From NCBI GenBank assembly GCA_012516755.1, contig JAAYWE010000050.1, forward strand, positions 1 through 16,334: a stretch of DNA of 16,334 nucleotides, given 5' to 3'. A model generated the notes under the pieces. It did not search any database and was not told the origin of the DNA. It saw only the letters and a program-made list of their open reading frames with translations. The position numbers and the translations under genes are program-made. How positions within the stretch are numbered: position 1 is the first letter of the stretch; each line of letters opens with the position of its first letter. Below are positions 1-6,773 of this stretch, one piece after another. Source of the stretch: Treponema sp. (lineage in GTDB: Bacteria > Spirochaetota > Spirochaetia > Treponematales > Rectinemataceae).

Positions 1-903
1 CTCTTCGCGGAGGATTTCTCGAGCATCTTTGATAGTGGTAATAGAGTCTTGTGAACATCGACGGACAAGATGATCCTGAAGCCATTGATAAGGTCTTTCT
101 ATTTTCCCCTTTGCCTGAGGAGAGAGCGCATAGCTGACCCTAATCTTAAGATCCCTGGTGACCTGTTTCCATTGAGGATCGACATCATCAGTAAATATGG
201 AGTGTTTGTAATGTAGACTATCTCTGCCTTGTACGAATCGAAAGATAGAATGGCAATCGACATAATAGGCATAGGGAATACCAAAGTTCTGGATTACCTC
301 TTTCAAAGCAAGGATATGAGTCCAGGTAGTTTCTCGAGGAACAAGATCGGCATAAAGCATGAATCTGCTATGATCGTCGAGGCTTGTAATCAAATACCAT
401 TTTTCTTGTGAATGAGGAGCAAACTTATGATGGGAAGAATCATGTTGGATGAGTTCTCCAGAGTAGCGGGTGAGGACTTCTCGGTCATGATGTTTTTGCT
501 TTTTATGTTCTTGATAATAGCCTAATTTCTTTGCTCTATCGATGATTGTAGGAACTGAGACTGATTGGTCATACTTTCTTAATAATTCACTCCGAATAAA
601 ACTATAATTGTAGTTCCTAATAGGAATCTCAGGGTCATCTATAAGCCTTTTCTCCTCGATAAGCTCTTTCGTTATGTGCTGCTCGGTCTCAGTATCTATT
701 CTTCGCCTACGCTCTCTATTCTTTGGTAGAAGAGTGAAAGTATCAGGATTATCACGGAAGGCTTTCAGAAGTTCAAAGAATCTTCTTCGTTTTATATCCA
801 ATAAAGTCTGGATGTAGCATGCAGGTATTTCCTTGTTGATATAGCGAACAAAAAGTTCTCTTACCTCTTCATCTGTAAAACGATGGTGAAGCTGTTCCTT
901 CAT
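1..903 (-). CDS. IS transposase, DDE integrase core, ISNCY/IS1202-like (3' end outside window)
   Basis: An open frame of 301 codons runs without a stop from the ATG at 903 off the left edge, so the C-terminus is missing. It encodes a DNA-cutting and -joining transposase. The N-terminus (about residues 1-60, rich in K/R) looks like a helix-turn-helix region. The RNase H-fold catalytic core follows: first Asp in QHDSSHHK, second Asp in YVDCHSIFRF, and the Glu in SPQAKGKIERPYQWLQDHLV. The D-x-H-S-I-F and PQAKGxxER motifs are what I know from ISNCY/IS1202-type transposases. The family call is from memory of motifs, not a search. The start is supported by an AGGGGAG ribosome site 8 nt upstream. 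The ATG 6 nt further upstream is followed at once by a stop in its own frame. No frameshift or stop is visible, so the element may be intact. Confidence 0.85.
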   Translation of the reverse strand, partial: MKEQLHHRFTDEEVRELFVRYINKEIPACYIQTLLDIKRRRFFELLKAFRDNPDTFTLLPKNRERRRRIDTETEQHITKELIEEKRLIDDPEIPIRNYNYSFIRSELLRKYDQSVSVPTIIDRAKKLGYYQEHKKQKHHDREVLTRYSGELIQHDSSHHKFAPHSQEKWYLITSLDDHSRFMLYADLVPRETTWTHILALKEVIQNFGIPYAYYVDCHSIFRFVQGRDSLHYKHSIFTDDVDPQWKQVTRDLKIRVSYALSPQAKGKIERPYQWLQDHLVRRCSQDSITTIKDAREILREE

Positions 904-957
904 AGCATTTTCTCCCCTACGAATGCTTAGATTTCCTTCTAGAAACAGCTTCAGAGT

Positions 958-1001
958 AGTGCACTTTTAAACTTTAAACCCTCAAAAAACAGTGCACTTT
1001 T
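958..1001. repeat. Two AGTGCACTTTT repeats at the insertion-sequence end
   Basis: AGTGCACTTTT occurs at 958-968 and again at 991-1001. The copies are 33 bp apart start to start, about three helical turns. The core AGTGCACT is itself an 8-bp palindrome. They lie 55-98 bp upstream of the transposase start, where the end of the element is expected, so they are probably subterminal transposase-binding sites. The outer boundary is probably just past 1001, but the other end of the element is outside the window and no target duplication can be checked. Confidence 0.55.
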
Positions 1002-1032
1002 GATTCTTAAATGACAAATATGGTCAAATCCC

Positions 1033-1061
1033 TTGACGATCTAAGAAAAATGGTTTACATT
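1033..1061 (+). promoter_or_regulatory. Sigma-70-type promoter of the RRM gene
   Basis: The -35 box TTGACG (1033-1038) and the -10 box TACATT (1056-1061) are separated by exactly 17 bp. Transcription would start near 1068, leaving a leader of about 306 nt before the ATG at 1374. The promoter lies only about 30 bp from the insertion-sequence repeats, so the element sits directly against this control region. Confidence 0.65.
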
Positions 1062-1067
1062 CTGCAG

Positions 1068-1373
1068 ATATAAGTGAAAACTGAGGAGGGACAATCGCCT
1101 TCCATAGGTTTTCGGGTTGGAATTGGCTGTTTCATGCATTGTTTTTCCTTTCGTAACACTGGCTTGCTGATGGCGGCATACGCAAGTGCCGGATTTTCTC
1201 TTCCTTGTTTTTCTTTCGGAAAGACCAAAAATAATCAAAACAGTTATCTAATTTCTCCTCTGAAGACTATCGGGGCTAATATGTACCTTCCGGTTTTTGC
1301 TACAGATTCGCCCTAGGCGAATCAAGCCGGCCTACGTCGAGAGGACGAGGCCTAGATTTGAGGTTTTTCCGAA
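1068..1373 (+). promoter_or_regulatory. Long structured 5' leader of the RRM gene
   Basis: About 306 nt lie between the predicted transcription start and the ATG. Visible elements are: a GAGGAGGG ribosome-site-like sequence at 1083-1090 with no start codon at a suitable distance; a CGGCA/TGCCG hairpin (1174-1178 with 1187-1191); a 13-bp dyad TCTTTC-G-GAAAGA (1212-1224); a repeated pyrimidine-rich motif TTGTTTTTC(C)TTTCG (1139-1153 and 1205-1218); and strong hairpins at 1305-1323 and 1329-1352 next to the ribosome site (GAGG, 1360-1363). Cyanobacterial RRM genes of the rbp type are known to be cold-regulated with long 5' leaders. A similar role here is inference. An 80-codon frame (GTG 1074 to 1316) crosses the leader but has no ribosome site. 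Confidence 0.5.
1305..1355 (+). promoter_or_regulatory. Two adjacent hairpins with an alternative pairing, upstream of the RRM start codon
   Basis: Hairpin A pairs GATTCGCC (1305-1312) with GGCGAATC (1316-1323), an 8-bp stem with a 3-nt loop. Hairpin B pairs GGCCT plus CGTC (1329-1338) with GACG plus AGGCC (1344-1352), nine base pairs with one bulged A and loop GAGAG. CTAGGC (1313-1318, in the loop and 3' arm of A) is also perfectly complementary to GCCTAG (1350-1355, in the end of B). The two folds therefore exclude each other. The ribosome site starts 5 nt after this region. Confidence 0.5.
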
Positions 1374-1670
1374 ATGTCTAAGAAAATTTATGTCGGTAAC
1401 ATGAATTACAATACTTCTGAGCGCCAGCTTCAGGATCTATTTGCTCAGTATGGCGATGTTTCATCTGTGAATATAATCGTAGATAGGTTCACAGGCAAAG
1501 CGAAGGGATTCGGCTTTGTTGAGATGGAAAATCCAGATGCAGCCAGCGCTGCAATCGCCGCGCTCAATGGTCAGGAATTCATGGGTAGGCAGCTCCGCGT
1601 GAATGAAGCGCAGGAGAAGCCCCGCTATGAAAGAGAAGAGACCGGCGGTTACCGAGGCCGCAGATACTAA
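1374..1670 (+). CDS. Single-RRM RNA-binding protein, 98 aa
   Basis: This is a small cytoplasmic RNA-binding protein made of one RNA recognition motif. RNP2 is IYVGNM (residues 5-10) and RNP1 is KGFGFVEM (44-51). Both carry the aromatic residues that stack on RNA bases. The domain fills residues 4-80, followed by a short charged, Gly/Arg-containing tail (84-98, ending GGYRGRRY) resembling a minimal RGG tail. Length and layout match the bacterial RRM proteins found in spirochaetes and cyanobacteria. The ATG at 1374 follows GAGG with a 10-nt spacing and lets the protein begin right before RNP2. The gene has its own promoter and terminator and no co-transcribed neighbour. The RNA targets cannot be told from sequence. 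Autoregulation through the long leader is possible. Confidence 0.93.
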   Translation: MSKKIYVGNMNYNTSERQLQDLFAQYGDVSSVNIIVDRFTGKAKGFGFVEMENPDAASAAIAALNGQEFMGRQLRVNEAQEKPRYEREETGGYRGRRY

Positions 1671-1684
1671 GACGGTCAAGACTC

Positions 1685-1713
1685 GCGCCTAATAGCCGCT
1701 GGCGCAGGTTTTT
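1685..1713 (+). terminator. Weak hairpin plus T-run just after the RRM gene
   Basis: GCGCC (1685-1689) can pair with GGCGC (1701-1705). Five Ts follow at 1709-1713. The stem is short and the loop is 11 nt, so at most it is an attenuator or partial terminator ahead of the stronger one at 1778. Confidence 0.25.
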
Positions 1714-1777
1714 CCAAAAGCTACAAAGCCACCATAAGGCCACTAGGCCATATGGGCGCTAAATTGCAGCAAACAGA

Positions 1778-1813
1778 ACCGATGCAAGCTTAGCCTTGCA
1801 CCGGTTTTTTTTT
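1778..1813 (+). terminator. Rho-independent terminator of the RRM transcript
   Basis: ACCGATGCAAG (1778-1788) pairs with CTTGCACCGGT (1795-1805) over 11 positions with one A-C mismatch and a 6-nt loop. Nine Ts run from 1805 to 1813. This is a strong intrinsic terminator on the plus strand. The same hairpin lies 40-70 bp beyond the stop of the opposing operon. On that strand the U-tract is poor, so it would be at best a weak bidirectional terminator. Confidence 0.85.
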
Positions 1814-1848
1814 GGTTTTAGGAAATGACTTAATACAGCCTCAGCGTG

Positions 1849-2925
1849 CTAGTACGAGGCTTTGATATCATGGCCATACTTGTCCAGATAGGCAATGATA
1901 TCTATGAATCTCTTAGGGAATGGGGAAGAAAAAATCGAGGGTTCTGATCGAGAAGGCAGACGAATTTTGAGCCGATGAGCATGGAGCATAAGGGTAGCTT
2001 CGGGAAAGGCTTCATCCTTCTTACCATAGATTGGATCTCCTAGAATGGGACAACCCATATCGGCGCAGTGTACCCTTAGCTGGTGAGTTCGCCCTGTTCT
2101 TGGGTATAGAGCAAGCAGCGAATACTTAGAAGGCTTTGTCGCTTTCGAAGCAACACCTACCGATCTATAACCAATATTACAATTCACTTGCCATACTTTG
2201 CAGACTCTATATAGAGTGAGAGCATGCTTGCCGCGTCCAGGCTCGCTCACTGCGAACTTTTTGCGATCTCTAGGACTTCGCGCTATCCATGTATCAATTC
2301 TGCCTTTCGGTTCAGGAGGCATTCCCCTCACTATTGCAAAGTATTCTTTTCTAGCCTGGTGTTCTCTAAACTGACTCGATAAGAATTCCTGTACAGAAGC
2401 TGATCGGGCTACAATGATTACTCCAGAAGTGTCCTTATCGAGACGATGCACAATACCAGCACGGGTAGGAGAAGTAATCGATGAAGAATCCTTAATTTGA
2501 TTATCTTGGCGGACATTGTTCTCCAACCATAGTACAGCATTTGCAAGGGTACCATGCCAATTGCCAGCCGCAGGATGAGTAACCATTCCCTGAGGCTTAT
2601 CTATTACATAGACATCTGCATCGCGGTAAATAATCTCAAGTGGTATGGGTTCAGGCTCCAGTTGTTCTGAAATGGCTTCGTTCCATTCAAGACGCAAGTG
2701 GTCTCCGTTTTTCAGTTTATGAGAGAGCTTGACTTCTACTCCGTTGCAGAAAAGGCGAGCGTTGCGAGCCTTGAGCTGAGAACGCGTCGTGAGCTTAATT
2801 ATCTCTGAGAGAAATCTATCAGCCCTTATGGCCACAGATAAATTGGCTGTTCCTTCCCAAACCGGAGATACCAATTCTGTCTTTTGGTCTTCTTTTCTAT
2901 TACACTGCTTTCGCGGGATGGCCAT
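1849..2925 (-). CDS. RluA-family 23S rRNA-type pseudouridine synthase, 358 aa
   Basis: The enzyme converts specific uridines in large-subunit rRNA (possibly tRNA) to pseudouridine. An S4 RNA-binding domain covers about residues 28-81. The catalytic domain has HRLDKDTSG at 160-168 with the catalytic Asp at 163, preceded by YVIDKPQGMVTHP (about 106-118), and a TGRTHQLRVH motif at 277-286. Relative to typical members there is a somewhat long loop just before TGRTHQ. A longer frame reaches a TTG at 3012, but those codons lie within the truA 3' end and have no homology-like content. ATG 2925 has GGAG 9 nt upstream; ATG 2940 is an alternative. It is the last gene of the operon and overlaps truA by 26 bp. 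RluC and RluD subtypes cannot be told apart by eye. Confidence 0.9.
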   Translation of the reverse strand: MAIPRKQCNRKEDQKTELVSPVWEGTANLSVAIRADRFLSEIIKLTTRSQLKARNARLFCNGVEVKLSHKLKNGDHLRLEWNEAISEQLEPEPIPLEIIYRDADVYVIDKPQGMVTHPAAGNWHGTLANAVLWLENNVRQDNQIKDSSSITSPTRAGIVHRLDKDTSGVIIVARSASVQEFLSSQFREHQARKEYFAIVRGMPPEPKGRIDTWIARSPRDRKKFAVSEPGRGKHALTLYRVCKVWQVNCNIGYRSVGVASKATKPSKYSLLALYPRTGRTHQLRVHCADMGCPILGDPIYGKKDEAFPEATLMLHAHRLKIRLPSRSEPSIFSSPFPKRFIDIIAYLDKYGHDIKASY

Positions 2926-3739
2926 GAACTCGCTCTCCATATTCGATATTCCAGAGAAAAAGCCCACAGGCCGGGGCCGTGGGCCCTGCCTTGCTTCGAT
3001 CTTTGGATTCAAGAACTTCTCGCATCATGACTTCTGCTTCGCAAGGGTTTTTTGCCTTCTTTTCGAGTTCTAGAAAGGTTCCCACCAGAGAGCGAACCTG
3101 ACGCCATAGAAAAGCGTTCCCTGCTATCTGGTAAACGAGCAAGGCTCTTTCCAGGAAAAACACGGACTCGCTTATGAATCGGCATTTTGATTCGCTCTTG
3201 TCCTGTGCAGAGGCAAAGGTCGAGAAATCGTGCTCCCCCAGCACCACAAAAGCCATAGAATTCAAAATAGAAAGACTAGGATAGTGAGGGGAAAAATGAG
3301 TGTAGCGAAGCACAAATGGATCAGGAGCCATTCCACAGCTCATAAAATAGCGATATCGTCTCAAAGAAGCGTCGAACCTGGCATGAAAGTCAGGCTTTAC
3401 TTCTTCAGAAGAGAGTACGCGAATATCTCGCGGCAAGAGTCTATTCAAGGCCGGGACGAAATGATCGGCTGGTATCGAAGCGATATCTGTATGAAAACCT
3501 GCAACTTGTCCCATAGCATGAACGCCAGCGTCAGTCCGTGCTGATCCTATGACTCGCACTTCGTGTTTATGCATTATCAAAAGCGCTTTTTCGAGTTCCT
3601 CTTGAACGGATCGTCCGTTTTTCTGTTTCTGCCAACCGGAAAAATCGCTGCCATCGTAAGCAATTACGAGTCTGATGGTTCGTAATGATGGTTTTGATGC
3701 GCAAAAAGGATTATCCTGGGCGTGAATATGCTCTGCCAT
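2900..3739 (-). CDS. truA: tRNA pseudouridine(38-40) synthase TruA, 279 aa
   Basis: TruA forms pseudouridine at positions 38-40 of the tRNA anticodon arm. The signature RTDAGVHAMGQV starts at residue 68, with the catalytic Asp at 70. The N-terminal Y-D-G-S-x-F-x-G-W-Q motif (28-37) and the later RRYRY and AFLWRQVRS segments are also typical. A short leader (1-18) precedes the conserved TIRLVIAYDG strand. The start lies 3 nt after the acpS stop, and the AAGGGA ribosome site is inside the end of acpS, suggesting translational coupling. Full length for the family. Confidence 0.95.
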   Translation of the reverse strand: MAEHIHAQDNPFCASKPSLRTIRLVIAYDGSDFSGWQKQKNGRSVQEELEKALLIMHKHEVRVIGSARTDAGVHAMGQVAGFHTDIASIPADHFVPALNRLLPRDIRVLSSEEVKPDFHARFDASLRRYRYFMSCGMAPDPFVLRYTHFSPHYPSLSILNSMAFVVLGEHDFSTFASAQDKSESKCRFISESVFFLERALLVYQIAGNAFLWRQVRSLVGTFLELEKKAKNPCEAEVMMREVLESKDRSKAGPTAPACGLFLWNIEYGERVHGHPAKAV

Positions 3740-3742
3740 CTG

Positions 3743-4120
3743 CTAGCTTCCCTTTTCTAAGATTACTATGGCAACTGCATTGTCTCCTTCGTGAGTCATA
3801 GAGATATGAATCTTTCCTCCACCATGCCGCTCGAACTCGCGGCGCGCGTTCCCTTCCAGGCGCATTATGGGCCGGCCCAGATCATCGTTTACAACCGCGA
3901 CCTCCTTCAGTGCGAAGTTGGCAAGGCCAGAACCGAGCGCTTTGCCAAAGGCTTCTTTTGCGGCAAAGCGAGCAGCCAGGGAAAGGGCAGCGCCCTTTTT
4001 GCGAAGGCTCGCGGTCTCGATCTCGGCTGGATGGAAGAATCGCTTTAGTATCCCTGGTTCATTCATCCATCGGCGAATGCGATCGACATGGACAATATCG
4101 ATACCAATTCCGGAAATCAT
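3743..4120 (-). CDS. acpS: Holo-[acyl-carrier-protein] synthase AcpS, 125 aa
   Basis: AcpS transfers 4'-phosphopantetheine from CoA to the serine of acyl carrier protein, which activates fatty-acid synthesis. MISGIGIDIVHVDRI at the N-terminus holds the metal-binding Asp8. FAAKEAFGKALG holds Glu56. The C-terminal ISMTHEGDNAVAIVI strand completes the fold. The frame is open upstream to 4183, but ATG 4120 has AAGGAG at a 7-nt spacing, gives the family's usual length, and begins exactly at the conserved strand. It follows cdaR after 19 bp and precedes truA by 3 bp. Confidence 0.95.
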   Translation of the reverse strand: MISGIGIDIVHVDRIRRWMNEPGILKRFFHPAEIETASLRKKGAALSLAARFAAKEAFGKALGSGLANFALKEVAVVNDDLGRPIMRLEGNARREFERHGGGKIHISMTHEGDNAVAIVILEKGS

Positions 4121-4139
4121 GGATCGACTCCTTGTAATT

Positions 4140-5099
4140 TCAATGAAAGGCAGGAAGAACTGGCGCGCCATGCAAGCGAACATTGAGCGCCAGAGGCTCG
4201 TATGCTTCGACTTCGAAGCCCTCCGGAGCGCTTACAGTAAGCGGTATAGAGTATAGACCAGGCTTAACTATGCCCTTGAAATCGGCTTGAAGGCTAGCAT
4301 TGTTTGCCAAAGTCTCATCCTGTCCAGGATGTGGTACGAGGGTTATATTTCCAGATGGGAGCGGATCAGAGATTATAAGCGATGGATCGAGATTGTTAAT
4401 GAATATAGGCACATTCTTTAATGTAAGCCGTCTTTCCTGCATCTGAATCTTCGCAGAGAACTTTACCGTGCTTGTGTCGACAAGCCTTATTAGTTCAGAA
4501 GGCTTAACAAGAGGCACATTAAGAGAAAAATCGCTGGTCTTTCCGCTAAGCTCTATTATATCTGTGGAAATATCCTTGATACTGCTAACCAAAGTCGTTG
4601 GCCCTTCTATAGATATCTCTGATGGCAAGATTTCATAGGAGATCAATACATAGCCTTGTTCCAGAAAACCTTTAAAGGTAGGAGTAATAGCCACGCGCTT
4701 TGCAGCCAGGCGCTCAAAACTGATGGGTATTTCTGAGGGATCCGCTCTTAACTCTAAGGGATCGATATTCAGAGCATCCCCTCGCCTCTCGAGTTTGACC
4801 GGAACCCTGAATACGCCTTCGGAGCCATAGCGTGCCAGATCAAGACTCGCGACTATATCCGATTCCCTGACTCTATAGATTTGATCACGGTCACCGCGGA
4901 TTATCACACGGACAGTCTTTGGATATTCCGTGGCAGGCACATAGCTGTGCCCTTCAGAGATGTTCAGTGGCACGATTATAACACGCTGTTCGAGACGGGT
5001 GAGATTGTAAAGAAACATTATAAAAATCGCCATAACAAGAGAAATGACCTTAGCCGGCCAATTCTCCAGCAATTTGGAAATCCGGGAATCAAGGCTCAT
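4140..5099 (-). CDS. cdaR: YbbR-domain membrane-anchored protein, CdaR-type partner of CdaA, 319 aa
   Basis: This is probably the extracytoplasmic regulator of the diadenylate cyclase encoded immediately upstream. One membrane segment lies at about residues 18-33 (AKVISLVMAIFIMFLY), after a short basic N-terminus. The rest is a series of YbbR-like beta repeats, recognisable by recurring V-P-V/L and 'xVxIxGP' strand patterns (for example PSEISIEGPTTLV). Start choice: a TTG lies 6 nt upstream at 5105, but GAGG is spaced 6 nt from the ATG at 5099 and directly abuts the TTG, so the ATG is preferred. It overlaps cdaA by 11 bp, typical of the cdaA-cdaR pair. In Firmicutes glmM usually comes next; here acpS does. 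Confidence 0.85.
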   Translation of the reverse strand: MSLDSRISKLLENWPAKVISLVMAIFIMFLYNLTRLEQRVIIVPLNISEGHSYVPATEYPKTVRVIIRGDRDQIYRVRESDIVASLDLARYGSEGVFRVPVKLERRGDALNIDPLELRADPSEIPISFERLAAKRVAITPTFKGFLEQGYVLISYEILPSEISIEGPTTLVSSIKDISTDIIELSGKTSDFSLNVPLVKPSELIRLVDTSTVKFSAKIQMQERRLTLKNVPIFINNLDPSLIISDPLPSGNITLVPHPGQDETLANNASLQADFKGIVKPGLYSIPLTVSAPEGFEVEAYEPLALNVRLHGAPVLPAFH

Positions 5100-5892
5100 T
5101 GGCAACCTCGTTTCCCTCTCTTCTCAGATTCTGCTCTGAGAAGAGAATATGAAGACGTTCCAGAATTTCTTCTGAGGAAAGATCATAATAGAGCTTTGAA
5201 TCATAAGCGAGAGAGAGGGCTCCGGTCTCTTCGGAGACAACGAGCACAACCGCATCGGATTCTTCGGCAATGCCAAGCGCAGCCCTGTGCCTTGAGCCAA
5301 AAGTCTTGCGGATTTCTTGCTGATCGGAAAGAGGAAGAAAACAACCGGCCGCCGCAAGCCTGCCCTGTGAGATGATTGCGGCGCCATCATGCAATGGGTT
5401 GTCGTGTTCGAATACGGATATGAGCAAGCTGGTTGAGATTATTGCGTCAAGGGGAATACCTTTCTCAATGTAAGAGGCTAGCCCAACTTTCCGGGCCATG
5501 ACTATGATAACCCCGCGCCTTTTTTCGGCAAGATAAACAGAAGCAGATACCGCAGCTTCAATCCAGGAGCTGCGAGCCATAGATTTTTTTCCAAAAATCG
5601 ATTGGCGGCCAATTTGAATGAATATCCGCCTGAGCTCAGGCTGAAGGATAATGGCAAGACCTATCACCAATCCTGGCGCCAGTATGTTCATGATCCATGT
5701 GACTGTAGAGAGCTTTAGGAAAAAAGATATGCCATATATAGCGAGAAGAATTAGCAAACCGCGAATAAGATAGACCGCATCGGTCATTACAAGAAGCTGA
5801 TAGGTCTTGTAAATCAGAAAAGCGAGAATGCCTACATCGAGCACAGGCCGCACATATATAGTAAAGAACTCGATCAAAGTCGGTGCATTCAT
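5089..5892 (-). CDS. cdaA: Membrane diadenylate cyclase CdaA, 267 aa
   Basis: CdaA condenses two ATP molecules to cyclic di-AMP, a second messenger that in other bacteria controls potassium/osmolyte balance and cell-wall homeostasis. Three membrane segments lie at about 17-33, 38-60 and 66-84. A linker leads into the DAC (DisA_N) domain at about 105-230. Catalytic motifs are intact: DGA at 169-171 (in DNPLHDGAAII) and GSRHRAAL at 199-206 (the family's G-S/T-R-H-R-x-A). The ATG sits in an ATGA overlap with the folP stop and has GAGG 7 nt upstream. Full length; an active enzyme is expected. Confidence 0.95.
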   Translation of the reverse strand: MNAPTLIEFFTIYVRPVLDVGILAFLIYKTYQLLVMTDAVYLIRGLLILLAIYGISFFLKLSTVTWIMNILAPGLVIGLAIILQPELRRIFIQIGRQSIFGKKSMARSSWIEAAVSASVYLAEKRRGVIIVMARKVGLASYIEKGIPLDAIISTSLLISVFEHDNPLHDGAAIISQGRLAAAGCFLPLSDQQEIRKTFGSRHRAALGIAEESDAVVLVVSEETGALSLAYDSKLYYDLSSEEILERLHILFSEQNLRREGNEVANEP

Positions 5893-6773
5893 TGTATCAC
5901 CTCATGAAAGGCTCGAAGCGCGTCCACAGTCTCTGCCACATCGTGAACGCGAAGAATCTGAGCGCCATTTAGCCAGGCAGCCAATGCGGCTCCTAAACTG
6001 CCCGCGAGCCTGCTAGCAACATCCCTGCCGGTCAGATCTCCAATGAGCTTTTTGCGAGAAAGACCAATCAAAACAGGGTAACCAAGCGAAGCGATATGCT
6101 CAATGCCCTTCAAAAGTGAAATATTGTGTTCCTTAAGTTTGCCAAATCCAATGCCCGGATCGAGGATTATCCTGTCTGGGGATATGCCAGCTTCGATTGC
6201 ACGATGACTTCTGTCTTCGAGGAAAGAGCGTACTTCTTGGAGGCAATCCTTATAGTAAGGATCTTTCTGCATGCTCTGCGGAGTTCCTTGCATATGCATA
6301 AGGATGACTGCTGCCTTGGCCTTTGACACGGTCTCGATCATACCCGGTCTTTGCAATGCTTCGATATCATTGATTATATCCGCTCCAGCAGCAAGGGCTG
6401 CTTCTGCAACTTCGGGGTGGCGCGTATCGACCGAGACCACCGCGTCGCTCAAGGCTCTGAAGCCATTAAGCACAGGAAGAATTCTTGATAGCTCCTCTTC
6501 GGAATCGATTTCCGTAGAACCTGGTCTCGTAGATTCGGCACCAAAATCTATGATTGATGCGCCTTGCTTTACCATGTCGAGGGCTGTTTCTATTGCAGCT
6601 ATCGAATCAGGTCTTCTGCTACCCTCGAAAAAGGAGTCTTGGGTAATATTGACAATGCCCATGATACAGGCTAAATGTTCCGGCGCTCTGCCAAGCTCGA
6701 GTGAGCGCCCGTTCGGAAGTCGTAGCCTGTTCACATCATGCTTTAGCTGCGTTCTATTTGCGCTAATGCGCAT
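5889..6773 (-). CDS. folP: Dihydropteroate synthase FolP, 294 aa
   Basis: FolP joins p-aminobenzoate to dihydropterin pyrophosphate in folate synthesis and is the sulfonamide target. The TIM-barrel motifs are in order: MGIVNITQDSF (38-48), DFGAESTRPGS (76-86), SVDTRHPEVA (about 114-123), ILDPGIGFGK (203-212), GLSRKKLIG (237-245) and RVHDV (275-279). Oddity: the first loop reads NITQDSF where most members have N-V-T-P-D-S-F, so Pro is replaced by Gln. The start overlaps the dxs stop by 11 bp. The ribosome site is weak, so coupling to dxs translation is likely. Confidence 0.95.
   Translation of the reverse strand: MRISANRTQLKHDVNRLRLPNGRSLELGRAPEHLACIMGIVNITQDSFFEGSRRPDSIAAIETALDMVKQGASIIDFGAESTRPGSTEIDSEEELSRILPVLNGFRALSDAVVSVDTRHPEVAEAALAAGADIINDIEALQRPGMIETVSKAKAAVILMHMQGTPQSMQKDPYYKDCLQEVRSFLEDRSHRAIEAGISPDRIILDPGIGFGKLKEHNISLLKGIEHIASLGYPVLIGLSRKKLIGDLTGRDVASRLAGSLGAALAAWLNGAQILRVHDVAETVDALRAFHEVIQ

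Noticed and set aside
1..903. Transposase as a decayed pseudogene
   Set aside because: All 301 visible codons are open and the three catalytic acidic residues are present. The missing end is due only to the window edge.
1068..1373. Known riboswitch class in the RRM leader
   Set aside because: I could not match the conserved cores of common riboswitches, and an RNA-binding protein gene is not a usual target. It was left as an unclassified leader.
2926..3012. N-terminal extension of the rluA-type gene to a TTG at 3012
   Set aside because: The extension lies within truA, has no good ribosome site, and its sequence does not resemble the S4 domain start. ATG 2925 has GGAG at 9 nt.
3867..4256. 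Plus-strand frames opposite acpS and the end of cdaR
   Set aside because: They are antisense to genes with intact catalytic motifs, have no ribosome site and low-complexity R/S-rich translations.
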